Shown here piece by piece: positions 1 through 8,693 of a stretch of DNA of 64,000 nt. Location of the stretch: the NCBI GenBank assembly GCA_028282885.1, contig JANQGX010000086.1:209051-273050 (forward strand). Reading direction: 5' to 3'. The notes under the pieces are model-generated. The model was not told the DNA's origin. It ran no database searches and was given only the letters and a program-made list of their open reading frames with translations. The first letter of the stretch is position 1, and every line of letters begins with the position of its first letter. The position numbers and the translations under genes were made by a program. This DNA is from SAR324 cluster bacterium. Its GTDB lineage: Bacteria; SAR324; XYD2-FULL-50-16.

Positions 1-2
1 AG

Positions 3-1778
3 GGAGTCGTCCACGACGCCAACGATGTGACTATCGTCTATGGCGTCATCGACCTGAAACCGAGAAGCAAGAAAGGCTCAAGAAGATTCAACGCCAACCT
101 GATTCGCAAAACCAAAGCACACTTCGTCCGTATTCTGGAAAAAATCGCCAAGAAGCAACCTCTAAAGACCGATGAAGAGAAGAAGGTGGCGGCTCTGTTT
201 GGTCCTGATCCGGATCCCCTTGTCTTAATTGAAGCCATGAACAATATCCGTTTTCAAAGAGGTCAACGGGATCGATTCATCAACGGGGTTGTTCGCTCCG
301 GTCGGTATCTTGAAGAGATCAAGTCCATCTTCAGAAAGCAAAACCTTCCGGAAGACCTTGCCTACCTGCCTCATGTGGAGTCGTCATTTAATTACAACGC
401 TTATAGCAAATTCGGAGCTGCGGGAATCTGGCAATTTACCTATGGAACCGGGAAACGGTTTATGTTGATAGATTATACCGTGGATGAACGTCGTGACCCC
501 ATTATTGCGTCTCATGCAGCCGCAAAGCTTTTAAAGCAGGACTTCGAAAAGCTGGGAAGTTGGGCATTGGCGATTACCGCTTATAATCACGGTGTCAACA
601 GCATGATGAGGGCAAAAAAAGAAAAAGGGGATTATGAGACCATTTTCAATGAATATAGCGGACGACGTTTCAAGTTCGCCTCAAGGAACTTCTATTCGGA
701 GTTCCTGGCAGCCCGCAAGGTAGCAAAAAACAGCGAACAGCACTTTGGCGTTTTAAATCTCGACAAACCTTTATCCGTTAAAAAAGTTACAATGCCGGGT
801 TTCATACCTGCAAAAAAAATCGCTGTTCATTTCAAAACTGATCTTAAAACCATCAAGTTTCTCAATCCGGCCCTGAGAAAACCGGTTTTCAACGGTCAAA
901 AACATATTCCAAAAGGGTATCAGTTAAAACTTCCGGACAATCCCGATATTGCCAAACTCGCTGCTGTCATCCCCGTTGACATCATCGAGAAAAAGCAGAA
1001 AAGAAGCCTTTTCTATTATGTTCAGAAAGGTGACGTGGCCGGCACTATTGCCAGGAGACATGGGGTATCCCTTCAGGATCTGATCTGGGCCAACAATCTG
1101 AATCACAGGGCAACCATTTATGTGGGACAAAACCTGCGAATCCCCACTCCGGAAGACAGCCTCGCCCTGGCAGCCAAACATGCCCAGATAACATCACTTG
1201 AAAAAACGGAACCCGAAGCAGGCGCACCGGCAACCAACGGTCAGTTGAATTATCCCAGTTTCAAGATTGGCAAGGACGGTGAGGTCAAGCTTCTGGAAGA
1301 TGTAAATCTCTCCCTGATCACCGGGGATTTGACGGTTAAGAAAAGCTTCGAGAAGGACGGGTACAAGTATGGCATTATTGGAGTGGATACCGGTGAAACT
1401 CTTGGTCATTATGCTGAATGGCTGGGTGTGACAACACAGAGCATCAGAAGGATTAATGGTTTCCGATACGGTCGTATGATCGAATACAATGACCAGATTA
1501 TTATCCCCATGGATCTTGTCAGCAAGGAACAGTTCGAGGAAAAACGGTATGAGTACCACAAGGAATTCGAAGAGGACTTCCTGAACGCCTTCCGGATTGA
1601 ATCCATCCGGATATACGAGATCAAGCGTGGAGACAATATCTGGACCCTCTGCCTGAACGAATTTGAGCTCCCCTTCTGGCTAATCCGCAAATACAACCCC
1701 AAACTGAACTTCCAACGCCTCATGCCTTTTCAAAAGGTCATCGTCCCTGTAGTGGAGAAACTGGAAATTCAGGAGTAG
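3..1778 (+). CDS. mltD: Membrane-bound lytic murein transglycosylase (MltD-like), 5' end outside the window
   Basis: Periplasmic lytic transglycosylase that cleaves the MurNAc-GlcNAc bond of peptidoglycan. The SLT/GH23 domain is seen around codons 100-205, with the catalytic Glu in HVESSFN, the motif GAAGIWQF and the helix motif AITAYNHG. Downstream are several LysM peptidoglycan-binding repeats; the clearest begins at YYVQKGD and another at YEIKRGD near the C-terminus, with two more diverged LysM-like stretches between. A GTG at 27 could be called as a start, but the frame is open to the left edge and the residues before it (VVHDAND) read like normal MltD N-terminal sequence, so the gene very probably begins upstream. 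Family assignment is firm; the exact subfamily name is an inference. Confidence 0.9.
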   Translation, partial: GVVHDANDVTIVYGVIDLKPRSKKGSRRFNANLIRKTKAHFVRILEKIAKKQPLKTDEEKKVAALFGPDPDPLVLIEAMNNIRFQRGQRDRFINGVVRSGRYLEEIKSIFRKQNLPEDLAYLPHVESSFNYNAYSKFGAAGIWQFTYGTGKRFMLIDYTVDERRDPIIASHAAAKLLKQDFEKLGSWALAITAYNHGVNSMMRAKKEKGDYETIFNEYSGRRFKFASRNFYSEFLAARKVAKNSEQHFGVLNLDKPLSVKKVTMPGFIPAKKIAVHFKTDLKTIKFLNPALRKPVFNGQKHIPKGYQLKLPDNPDIAKLAAVIPVDIIEKKQKRSLFYYVQKGDVAGTIARRHGVSLQDLIWANNLNHRATIYVGQNLRIPTPEDSLALAAKHAQITSLEKTEPEAGAPATNGQLNYPSFKIGKDGEVKLLEDVNLSLITGDLTVKKSFEKDGYKYGIIGVDTGETLGHYAEWLGVTTQSIRRINGFRYGRMIEYNDQIIIPMDLVSKEQFEEKRYEYHKEFEEDFLNAFRIESIRIYEIKRGDNIWTLCLNEFELPFWLIRKYNPKLNFQRLMPFQKVIVPVVEKLEIQE

Positions 1779-1879
1779 TAAACCACGGAGCCGAACTCAA
1801 CCTTAACCAGGCTCAAACCCGGTTCGTGTCGTTTCCGGCTTTTTTTGTTAGCAGTTTGATAAAGACTTGAGTGAGTTTG

Positions 1880-2448
1880 ATCGATATCCTCCTCTTCCCC
1901 GCTTTTATGGTGCTGAAAACCGATTCTTATCCTTCGTCAAACCCATTGTTGATTTGTATCCAAACATATCCTCCTTCAGCAGAGGTTTTCAGGGGTAAGG
2001 CATTCATCAGGTTCTCCTGAGCGTAATGGATGGGGGTATTGGAATCATTGCACTGGCAAGAATTGTCGTTAACAACGCCATAGTTTTGCTGGATTACACA
2101 AGGCAGTTGAGGGACAGGGGATATGATCTGGAGGAAGCTATTACCACGGCTAGAATGGTCTGCCTGAGATCGGTCTTGATGACTGCTGCCGCCACTATGC
2201 TGTGAATGATACCAATAACCCTGGGGATGGAGATCAATTTCTACCAGTGGCCTTTCGTTGTCCTCGGTTCCGAAAGCGGAACCATGTGGCGTCCTCTGAA
2301 TATAGGTGTTGTGTACGGCCTCGGTGTCGCCGTTTTCCTGACGCTTTTCCTGATACCAACAATCTATTACCTCCATGAAAAAGACAAACGCAACCCCACC
2401 AATATCAGAATCCTTTTGATGAAAATCAAAAAGCAAAACAAAAATTAA
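1880..2448 (+). pseudogene. Decayed 3' fragment of an RND (AcrB-type) efflux transporter
   Basis: From 2026 the plus strand reads GIIALARIVVNNAIVLLDY, the hallmark transmembrane segment of RND pumps. The frame is broken by TGA at 2203-2205 exactly where homologues have Gly, and then continues as MIPITLGMEINF and a final membrane helix ending in FLIPTIYYLHEK. Upstream in the same frame NRFLSFVKP resembles the preceding RND segment but is followed by TAA at 1996. Further left the similarity (LLFPAFMVL) lies in another frame, suggesting a frameshift. Several normally conserved Gly or Pro positions are substituted. Only about 190 of roughly 1000 codons remain and no adaptor gene is present, so this is a relic. 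Confidence 0.8.
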
Positions 2449-2763
2449 CTGCTATCCCTTATCCGGCTCGGGAATCAGACAGAATCTATTTCACCGCCAA
2501 GAGTCGACCTGCCTTTTCGCGATTCGATCAAATTTGAATTAAAATAAGAAACTGTAATCATTGAACAAATAAATTTTATGAATAAATTTTGACAATGATG
2601 ATTCCTGTAAATTAGGTTTTCACATTCTCCATTTTTTGCTTTCAGACTTAACCACTATCCGTTTCAATTATAAGAGCGAAAACCGGGATGTTACCTATCC
2701 CTTGTTTGGCCTTTGTTAATGAGTAATTGCTTTTTGATTAAAAATAAAAACATGAGGTAAATT
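2449..2763. other. A+T-rich intergenic region upstream of a lipoprotein gene
   Basis: No coding signal is seen on either strand. A 10-bp direct repeat AATAAATTTT occurs at 2568-2577 and 2581-2590, directly followed by a -35-like TTGACA at 2589-2594. No convincing -10 box stands at 16-18 bp from it. It presumably carries the promoter of the lipoprotein gene at 2764. Confidence 0.4.
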
Positions 2764-3567
2764 ATGAAAAAAGGTACGATAGGATTGCTGGTATTATTGA
2801 TATCTTTATTCTACTTAATTGGTTGCAGCGGGTCATCCAGTGATGATGACAGCGATGGCGATACCACGGGCGATTCAGGAGATACGCAGGCAATTGAATT
2901 GACTTTGGGAAAGGCAACATCCCAGACTCTGACGGCAGGGGAAACGAAGAGTTACAAGTTCACAACAACAAGTGCGGGTCAATATCCCTTTTTCTTTTTT
3001 GATGCCAATACCGATTCTGATTCTGTCAGTCCAAAATCCGGGACAGATTACGCAATTGGCTGTAACCAGTATTCAGCTAGTGATTTTCTCAAATGTGATT
3101 TCCAGGAACCCGATAAAAGCGCTACTGACGGATTAACTGCCAATGTAGAATTCGAGTTCACCCTGACCAACGGAAGAACCGTTGATCATGTTTATACCAT
3201 TGCATTGTTTAAAAAAGATATGCAGGAGGGTTCAACATCCGAGCAGGTGGAATTAACACTTGATTCGGCCCATGAAGGATACCTAGGTGGCGATTCCTTG
3301 AGTGGTTTGTCGAGCTACTATAAGTTTATGACCTCAGATTCTACAAGTGACTATACATTAACTTACAGCACAACGGAAACTTTGACGATTGAGTTGTATA
3401 AAGACAACTTTGACTATAATAATCAAGTCTCGACATGTGACTCAACTGAAAGCGGAACCTGCTCGTTTACGGATCTATCCGGAAGCCAGTACTATTACCT
3501 AGAGATTTCACCGAGTACATCTGCTCTTGCTTATTCAGCATACTCAATCACCATCAGTAAAGATTAG
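2764..3567 (+). CDS. Secreted lipoprotein with two pre-peptidase-C-like repeats
   Basis: 267 residues. The N-terminus is a lipoprotein signal with lipobox LIGC (Cys at about residue 21), followed by a Ser/Asp/Gly-rich acidic linker (SSSDDDSDGD). Two similar beta-rich segments follow, one opening with IELTLGKA (about residues 40-150) and one with VELTLDSA (about 160-267). Both have the spacing and Tyr/Phe-rich strands of PPC (bacterial pre-peptidase C-terminal) modules, including SYKFTT and SYYKFMT. The family assignment is an inference from pattern. ATG is preceded by GAGGTAA, a usable ribosome site. Function unknown; an outer-membrane-anchored surface protein is most likely. It stands alone, followed by a convergent gene. 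Confidence 0.75.
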   Translation: MKKGTIGLLVLLISLFYLIGCSGSSSDDDSDGDTTGDSGDTQAIELTLGKATSQTLTAGETKSYKFTTTSAGQYPFFFFDANTDSDSVSPKSGTDYAIGCNQYSASDFLKCDFQEPDKSATDGLTANVEFEFTLTNGRTVDHVYTIALFKKDMQEGSTSEQVELTLDSAHEGYLGGDSLSGLSSYYKFMTSDSTSDYTLTYSTTETLTIELYKDNFDYNNQVSTCDSTESGTCSFTDLSGSQYYYLEISPSTSALAYSAYSITISKD

Positions 3568-3609
3568 GACACGGAAGATCCCTAACCAGGAATCTGAAGT
3601 TGTTATTTT

Positions 3610-3658
3610 GCCAAGCAACTATCACAGGGGCGAACAAACCTTGATTTGATTGCTTGGC
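3610..3658. repeat. Inverted repeat between convergent genes
   Basis: GCCAAGCAA at 3610-3618 pairs perfectly with TTGCTTGGC at 3650-3658 across a 31-nt loop. It lies between the lipoprotein gene and the convergent panE gene, so it may act as a transcript end for either. There is no U-tract on either side, so terminator function is not shown. Confidence 0.4.
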
Positions 3659-3850
3659 TAAACGCATAGTCCAAATTTAATGATATCCGATAGGACTCTG
3701 AACAATCCATCAAAAAGCCCCAGGTTAAAACTGAAAGTTTTTCATTTGTCGATAGAACAGATGAATCTTAGTCTATAGCAATCCAATGTGCTCGATCCTG
3801 TATTACTCGCATACAATGACCACAAAATGACGATTTGTCCGATGTAATCT

Positions 3851-4780
3851 CTAGGTTTTACCGGCTGGAAATCTCTCCTGTACCCGTATGATGCTTAGCA
3901 GGGTCTGATTTACCGGGGTGGGGATTCGATGTTTAATACCCAGGTTGACGATTTTCTCGCAGAAGATCTCCACTTCGGTCTTATAACCGGCCTCTATATC
4001 CTGCAGCATTGAAGTTTTACCTTTTGGCGACAGTGTTTTGAGAACTTCCAGCCAATCCTCAAGATCTTTTTCCGTGAGGTCAACCCCTTCAGCCCCGGCA
4101 AGCTCGATGACTTCCATCATGGAACGCTTCATCAGGTTTAAAGCTTCCCCGGATGTCTGAAAAACACCGAAGGGGGCTCTCATCACAGCTGATACCGGGT
4201 TCATCCCGACATTAATCATCAGCTTCCACCACATGGTTCGAATCATATCCGGTGGTGTCTTATACTGGATTCCCGCCTTGTCAAAGGCTTGCTGCACCTT
4301 CAGTACCCGTTCACTGGTGGTATCGTTTCTGGCTTCACCGAAATAATGAATGCCAGGCCTGGTGTAGACCACCCGGTTGCCTTCCCGAAGTGCATCGATA
4401 CCAACGGAAACAGTATAAAGGACCTTTTCTTCTCCGTACTCCGCTCCGATCATCCCTTCACTGTCCAGGCCGTTCATGACGGAGATGATCGTCGTATTGT
4501 TTCCAACCAGATTTTTCAGATCGCCTGCAACATTTACCAAATGATGATGCTTCAGTGCAAATATGATAAGATCGAACTCGTTAACCCCGTTTCCCGGATC
4601 GACAACGGGGATACGGTAAGTCTCTCCATTGACTACGATGCCTTCATCCATTAAACGCTTGAGACGTTCCCCTTTGGCCACCAACGCTGTATCGAATCCT
4701 TCTGTTTTGAAAAAACAGGTGGAAAAATAGGCTCCCATTGCGCCAGCACCAAATATTGCGACTCTCTTTATCTCATTCAT
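3851..4780 (-). CDS. panE: 2-dehydropantoate 2-reductase (ketopantoate reductase)
   Basis: 309 residues, normal for the ApbA/PanE family. It reduces 2-dehydropantoate to pantoate with NADPH in pantothenate and coenzyme A synthesis, in the cytoplasm. The N-terminal Rossmann fold shows GAGAMGAYF in the first 20 residues. The family features KHHH (catalytic Lys region), SVMNGLDSE and the C-terminal helical segment with KLMINVGMNPVSA are all visible. The start ATG at 4780 has an AAGGGAAA site upstream. The gene is divergent from the sensor kinase at 5115. Paralogues acting on other 2-oxo acids exist, so the substrate is inferred. Confidence 0.85.
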   Translation of the reverse strand: MNEIKRVAIFGAGAMGAYFSTCFFKTEGFDTALVAKGERLKRLMDEGIVVNGETYRIPVVDPGNGVNEFDLIIFALKHHHLVNVAGDLKNLVGNNTTIISVMNGLDSEGMIGAEYGEEKVLYTVSVGIDALREGNRVVYTRPGIHYFGEARNDTTSERVLKVQQAFDKAGIQYKTPPDMIRTMWWKLMINVGMNPVSAVMRAPFGVFQTSGEALNLMKRSMMEVIELAGAEGVDLTEKDLEDWLEVLKTLSPKGKTSMLQDIEAGYKTEVEIFCEKIVNLGIKHRIPTPVNQTLLSIIRVQERFPAGKT

Positions 4781-4841
4781 CCGTTTCCCTTTTGATGAAG
4801 GTGGCTAATAAAACCAGATTAAAATGGATTCATTTACTACA

Positions 4842-4853
4842 TATATCGATATA
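4842..4853. promoter_or_regulatory. 12-bp perfect palindrome, candidate operator
   Basis: TATATCGATATA is its own reverse complement and sits about 62 bp upstream of the panE start in the divergent intergenic region. A symmetric site of this size is typical of a dimeric regulator. The binding protein is unknown and A/T-rich palindromes also arise by chance. Confidence 0.3.
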
Positions 4854-5049
4854 ACAAATTGGGATATCACGCCAGTACCAAACTATTGCCACCAACTAAT
4901 CGCGATCCTGCCATATTAATAACGGGGAACTAAAGACAACAATCATTGCTCTGCTTCGGGTTAACTCTTTGAGGGATCTGCACGACCTTATACAAATCGG
5001 TCCTCCCACAAACCACTTCACTAAAATTCATGATTCTGTTACCTATCAT

Positions 5050-5065
5050 GTGACAATAAGGTCAC
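5050..5065. promoter_or_regulatory. Inverted repeat GTGAC-N6-GTCAC, candidate operator
   Basis: Perfect 5-bp half sites separated by AATAAG, 50 bp upstream of the sensor kinase gene. The half sites recall CRP/FNR-family boxes but the spacing differs from the CRP consensus (TGTGA-N6-TCACA), so no regulator is assigned. Confidence 0.35.
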
Positions 5066-5114
5066 TATTCCGATTAACACCGTCAGAACGAGTCAAACTG
5101 CAGACCGGAAGACC

Positions 5115-7091
5115 ATGCTGAAGAAACTATTTAAAGAGCAAAACATAGTTAGACTGAATCTGTTGGGTCTTCTCCTGATCATTGGATTATTGTCTCTGAG
5201 CATGGGGTATCTGTTCATCTCCAGTTACTACAAGGATTTTATTGTTGAGTTTGATAAGATCAAAAACGACTATATCTACATCCAGAAAGAGAAGATAAAA
5301 AACCTGATTGATCTGGAACTGGAAGATTTTTCCCTGCAGAATGATCGAATCAGTGGTCATCTTCGAAATGAGTTGAAAAGGAAAACCTATTCGGCACACA
5401 AGATTGCCAAAGTAATCGCAGACACTTACAGCCAGCAAAAATCCGATCAGGAGATCAAGCAAATTATTATCGATTCAATTCAATCTATTCGCAGGGAGGA
5501 AGACTTCACCTGCTATTGGGTCAACCAATATGGGCATGTTATTACGCTGGCTCGAAATGATGCGATCAAATCCGAGATTGTGTTTTCCGACTTCGCTGAC
5601 AAGGAAGGATTGGCCCTGTTGAAAAAAATATCGGTTAAGACCAGTACGCAAAGTGAGTTGTATTTTGACTATGAGAAGAGGTTACCGCCCGATTCAAAAG
5701 ACAAGGCCGACAGCGGACTGGTCTTTTTAAAACACTTTGAACGATATAACTGGTATGTCGGATTCGGAATTTTACACAAAGATATTGAAAAGCATGTTAA
5801 AAGAGAAATTCTTGATGGTTTGAAACAATACCAGGATGAACCGGACTTCAAAATAAACTTTGAGATCTACGAACTAATAAACGGTGAAAAGACCGGGTTG
5901 GGTGTTTTAATGGATAACCATCATCCTGAGTTGGTTGGAAGTGTTCTTAATATCAATACCAAAGACGCAAGGGGTAATCCCTATCTCCGGGAACTTTTCA
6001 ACAAGACACCAAACGAAACTGAAGAGTTTATCGAAATCTGGGAAAGTAAGGTCGATTCATCAGAATCCGTCAGAAAACTCATGTACTACCGACACTACGC
6101 CCGTTGGAACTGGTTAATCGCCAAAAGCTTTTATCCGGACAGCATTGAAGGATTGAAAACACAGAAAAAAATAGAAGCTCTGCAGAAGAACATAATCAAT
6201 AAAATCATTTATCTAACCGCGCTTTTTCTGTTCTTTATCACTATCGCGATTACTATTTCCGTTGCCTTCTCTCGCAGAATCGGAAAAATATTTCAGGAAT
6301 ACAAATCCGAAGTCGACGATAGGTCAAGGATGGTAGCTGAGAAGAATAGTCAGCTTAGCAAAGAAATTTTCGAAAAAGCCATGATAGAAAACTCGCTTCG
6401 CAAAAGCGAGGATCGTCTCAGGCAATTGGCATCAGAGGTTCAGTTGACCGAAGAGCGTGAACGAAGACAGATAGCCGGTGACCTGCATGATTCTATCGGT
6501 TCTACGCTGGCCATCTCCAATTTAAAAATTGAACTGCTGTCAAAAAAATTGAAAAAATCGGAAACCATTCACGATTTGACCACCGTTCACCAAATGATAA
6601 AAGAGGTCATTCAACAGACCCGTTACCTGACCTTTCAACTCAGCCCTCCCGTTCTTTATGAAATGGGACTGGAAGCGGCTCTTTCGGGTCTTATTGAAGA
6701 GACCGAACGTCTGCATCACTTGCAAACGGACTTCGAAGATGATCATCAGGAAAAATACCTGGAGGAGGATGTCAGAATACATCTGTTCAGATCTGTTAGG
6801 GAATTGATCATTAACATTATCAAACACGCTGATGCCAGTAAGCTCAAAGTCATGATCAGGAAAGTAAAAAGCCAGATACAGATCGATGTTGTGGACGACG
6901 GCAAAGGATTTGAATTAACGGAAGAGAGTATCAGTCCCGATGAAAAAGGGGGCTTCGGATTGTTCAGTATACGGGAAAGACTGCGTTTGTTAGGCGGACA
7001 ACTTGAAATTAAATCCGTACTGGAAGAGGGAACCCATGTGAGTATCAAAGCTCCCCTGAAAAACGTTTTAACAACAGATTCGCCGGAGTAG
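5115..7091 (+). CDS. Membrane sensor histidine kinase with periplasmic Cache-type domain (NarX/DesK class)
   Basis: 658 residues. One TM helix lies near residues 13-35. A long periplasmic region (about 36-350) carries Cache-like motifs (CYWVNQYG, YNWYVGFGI and later RWNWLIAKSFYP, suggesting two Cache modules). A second TM follows around 360-385, then a coiled coil. The HisKA_3 dimerisation box ERRQIAGDLHDSIG places the phospho-acceptor His at about residue 458. The HATPase region has the N-box (NIIKHA), VDDGKGF and GGFGLFSIRER. It should autophosphorylate and pass phosphate to the response regulator 4 bp downstream. The ligand is unknown; Cache domains typically bind small organic molecules. 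The pair lies directly upstream of the act-nos island, a plausible but unproven target. Confidence 0.88.
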   Translation: MLKKLFKEQNIVRLNLLGLLLIIGLLSLSMGYLFISSYYKDFIVEFDKIKNDYIYIQKEKIKNLIDLELEDFSLQNDRISGHLRNELKRKTYSAHKIAKVIADTYSQQKSDQEIKQIIIDSIQSIRREEDFTCYWVNQYGHVITLARNDAIKSEIVFSDFADKEGLALLKKISVKTSTQSELYFDYEKRLPPDSKDKADSGLVFLKHFERYNWYVGFGILHKDIEKHVKREILDGLKQYQDEPDFKINFEIYELINGEKTGLGVLMDNHHPELVGSVLNINTKDARGNPYLRELFNKTPNETEEFIEIWESKVDSSESVRKLMYYRHYARWNWLIAKSFYPDSIEGLKTQKKIEALQKNIINKIIYLTALFLFFITIAITISVAFSRRIGKIFQEYKSEVDDRSRMVAEKNSQLSKEIFEKAMIENSLRKSEDRLRQLASEVQLTEERERRQIAGDLHDSIGSTLAISNLKIELLSKKLKKSETIHDLTTVHQMIKEVIQQTRYLTFQLSPPVLYEMGLEAALSGLIEETERLHHLQTDFEDDHQEKYLEEDVRIHLFRSVRELIINIIKHADASKLKVMIRKVKSQIQIDVVDDGKGFELTEESISPDEKGGFGLFSIRERLRLLGGQLEIKSVLEEGTHVSIKAPLKNVLTTDSPE

Positions 7092-7095
7092 AATT

Positions 7096-7746
7096 ATGAT
7101 AAAGATACTGCTGGTCGATGACCATAAGTTGATGAGAGAGGGAATCCGATCCATGCTCGAGCAGGAAAATGATCTGACAGTAATCGGGGAAGCCGGCAAC
7201 GGGCGAGAGGCTGTTGATTTGGCAGAGGAGCTCTCTCCGGATATCGTGGTCATGGACATTAACATGCCCGATATGAACGGCACCGAAGCGACCCGCCAAA
7301 TCAGAAAGCAGGTTGCAGGTTGCAGGATTATTGCCCTCTCCATGCATTCGGATAAGTATATCGTCATGGAGATGCTGAAGGCCGGGGCTTCAGGCTACCT
7401 GCTCAAGGACTGCTCCGGCAGAGATATCATCTCAGCCATTCATTCGGTTCATGAAGGCAAAAGCTATCTCAGCCCTGAAATCACCGGGGTTGTGATTGAA
7501 GATTTTGTGCAGGCCTCGGATCGAAAACCGGGTTCCACTCCCGCACAGTTGACTGCCAAAGAAAGAGAAGTTTTGCAACTTATCGCAGAAGGATACACTT
7601 CCAAAGAAATCTCCGCGCATCTCCATATTGCTGCTAAAACGGTCGATGCCCATCGCATCAATATCATGAATAAACTGGATATTCGTAATATCGCCGAACT
7701 GACCAAGTTCGCCATCCGCCATGGAATTACCCATCTGGAAAAATAG
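7096..7746 (+). CDS. NarL/LuxR-family response regulator
   Basis: 216 residues with a standard two-domain layout. The receiver domain (1-120) has acidic residues in LLVDDHKLMREG, phospho-acceptor Asp54 in VVMDINMPDMNG, the Thr/Ser switch in ALSMHS and Lys in YLLKD. The C-terminal LuxR-type helix-turn-helix (about 150-210) opens with LTAKEREVLQLIAEG and has KTVDAHRINIMNKLDI. It starts 4 bp after the kinase stop, so the two form one operon and surely one phosphorelay. Target genes are not visible; the act operon begins 330 bp downstream. Confidence 0.92.
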   Translation: MIKILLVDDHKLMREGIRSMLEQENDLTVIGEAGNGREAVDLAEELSPDIVVMDINMPDMNGTEATRQIRKQVAGCRIIALSMHSDKYIVMEMLKAGASGYLLKDCSGRDIISAIHSVHEGKSYLSPEITGVVIEDFVQASDRKPGSTPAQLTAKEREVLQLIAEGYTSKEISAHLHIAAKTVDAHRINIMNKLDIRNIAELTKFAIRHGITHLEK

Positions 7747-8075
7747 CCGCCTAAAGACCGAAACGGTAAACGCTTAGCTATCCGTCTCCCGCTTCATTTG
7801 TTGATAGCGGGTTGGTTCCTCAAAATTACGGAAATTCAAAATCACATCTGAATCTAGGTAACTTCCCGGGTAAAAATAGGGAATATCACCGATTGTTTTT
7901 TATTGTTGATTCCATAAGGTAAATAAAAAACAAAAAAGTCAAGATTACTCTTCTTGTCGTGATCCTTTTGAAGGGGAAGGATAACGTAGAATTCTGTACA
8001 GCAGGCCGATCTCAAGGTCCGGAGTTCAACCAGGAAAGAATCAATCCAACAATTGACATCTAACTTCCGACAAAC
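7747..8075. other. Intergenic region before the alternative complex III operon
   Basis: No coding signal. It holds a probable terminator hairpin for the two-component operon (7788-7811), an A-rich stretch near 7918-7945, and presumably the act promoter. TTGACA near 8052 is too close to the actA ATG to serve as its -35. Confidence 0.4.
7788..7811 (+). terminator. Probable terminator of the two-component operon
   Basis: CCCGCT / AGCGGG stem of 6 bp around a 12-nt loop, 42 bp after the regulator stop, followed by TTGGTTCCT. The stem is G+C-rich but the T-tract is interrupted, so the call is moderate. Confidence 0.45.
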
Positions 8076-8684
8076 ATGAAAATCCGTAGAATCGCCATCG
8101 TTTTGACGATAGGTATCATCCTGAGTACAGCCCCGGCTGTAGACGCGGAAGACTTTAGCCAACCCATTGAGTTCAGCCATAAGAATCATGCCGGCAAAAA
8201 CGAAATCCCCTGCGAGTTTTGTCACACATACGCCAGGCGCTCAAACAGTTCGGGAGCTCCCTCAATGGAAAGCTGCATCGGATGTCATCGTGTTGTCAAA
8301 GGGACGGATGAATCCCAGGTTGAACAGATCGCGAAACTAATAGAGTTTTGGAACAACAAAGAGATCATTGCCTGGAAAAAAATCCATGATGTGCCCGATT
8401 TTGTTCACTTTTCCCACAAGAGTCACATCAGGGTCGGAATAGACTGTACGGATTGCCATGGAGATATCGATCAGCTGGATCTGCTTTCCATCAACACCAT
8501 GATAAACGATTTAAGTATGGGATGGTGCCTGGAGTGTCACAAAACGGCTCAGCCCACCATCAATGGCAAGATCATCTCGCCCGTCAGAAATTTCAGGGGA
8601 GGAAGCATTATCCAAGAAGTTAAATCTCAGGCTGCCGAAGGCACCCTGACCGGATCTACAGATTGTTACGCTTGTCACAAATAA
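8076..8684 (+). CDS. actA: Alternative complex III subunit A, pentahaem cytochrome c
   Basis: 202 residues with a Sec signal peptide ending near AVDA-ED. Five CxxCH haem-binding motifs are present in order: CEFCH, CIGCH, CTDCH, CLECH, CYACH. This matches the five-haem ActA of alternative complex III, which accepts electrons from the ActB iron-sulfur clusters and passes them to a monohaem cytochrome. Extra His residues in FSHKNH and FSHKSH are likely distal haem ligands, as in cytochrome c7-type folds. It is the first gene of an actABCDEF operon, with actB following after 9 bp. Confidence 0.9.
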   Translation: MKIRRIAIVLTIGIILSTAPAVDAEDFSQPIEFSHKNHAGKNEIPCEFCHTYARRSNSSGAPSMESCIGCHRVVKGTDESQVEQIAKLIEFWNNKEIIAWKKIHDVPDFVHFSHKSHIRVGIDCTDCHGDIDQLDLLSINTMINDLSMGWCLECHKTAQPTINGKIISPVRNFRGGSIIQEVKSQAAEGTLTGSTDCYACHK

Positions 8685-8693
8685 AGGACTTTG

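Larger units (their letters stand above)
4781..5114. other. Divergent intergenic region panE / sensor kinase
   Basis: No gene is seen. It contains a perfect 12-bp palindrome TATATCGATATA (4842-4853) and an inverted repeat GTGAC-N6-GTCAC (5050-5065) about 50 bp before the kinase start. Both are listed separately as candidate operators. Promoters for both flanking genes should lie here. Confidence 0.5.

Noticed and set aside
1789..1846. AGCCG...CGGCT with a T-run after mltD as a terminator
   Set aside because: Only 5 bp pair across a 42-nt loop; inner pairings are inconsistent, so it is not a convincing hairpin.
1927..2436. 169-residue minus-strand frame opposite the RND relic
   Set aside because: Open only because of base composition; the plus strand carries clear RND sequence.
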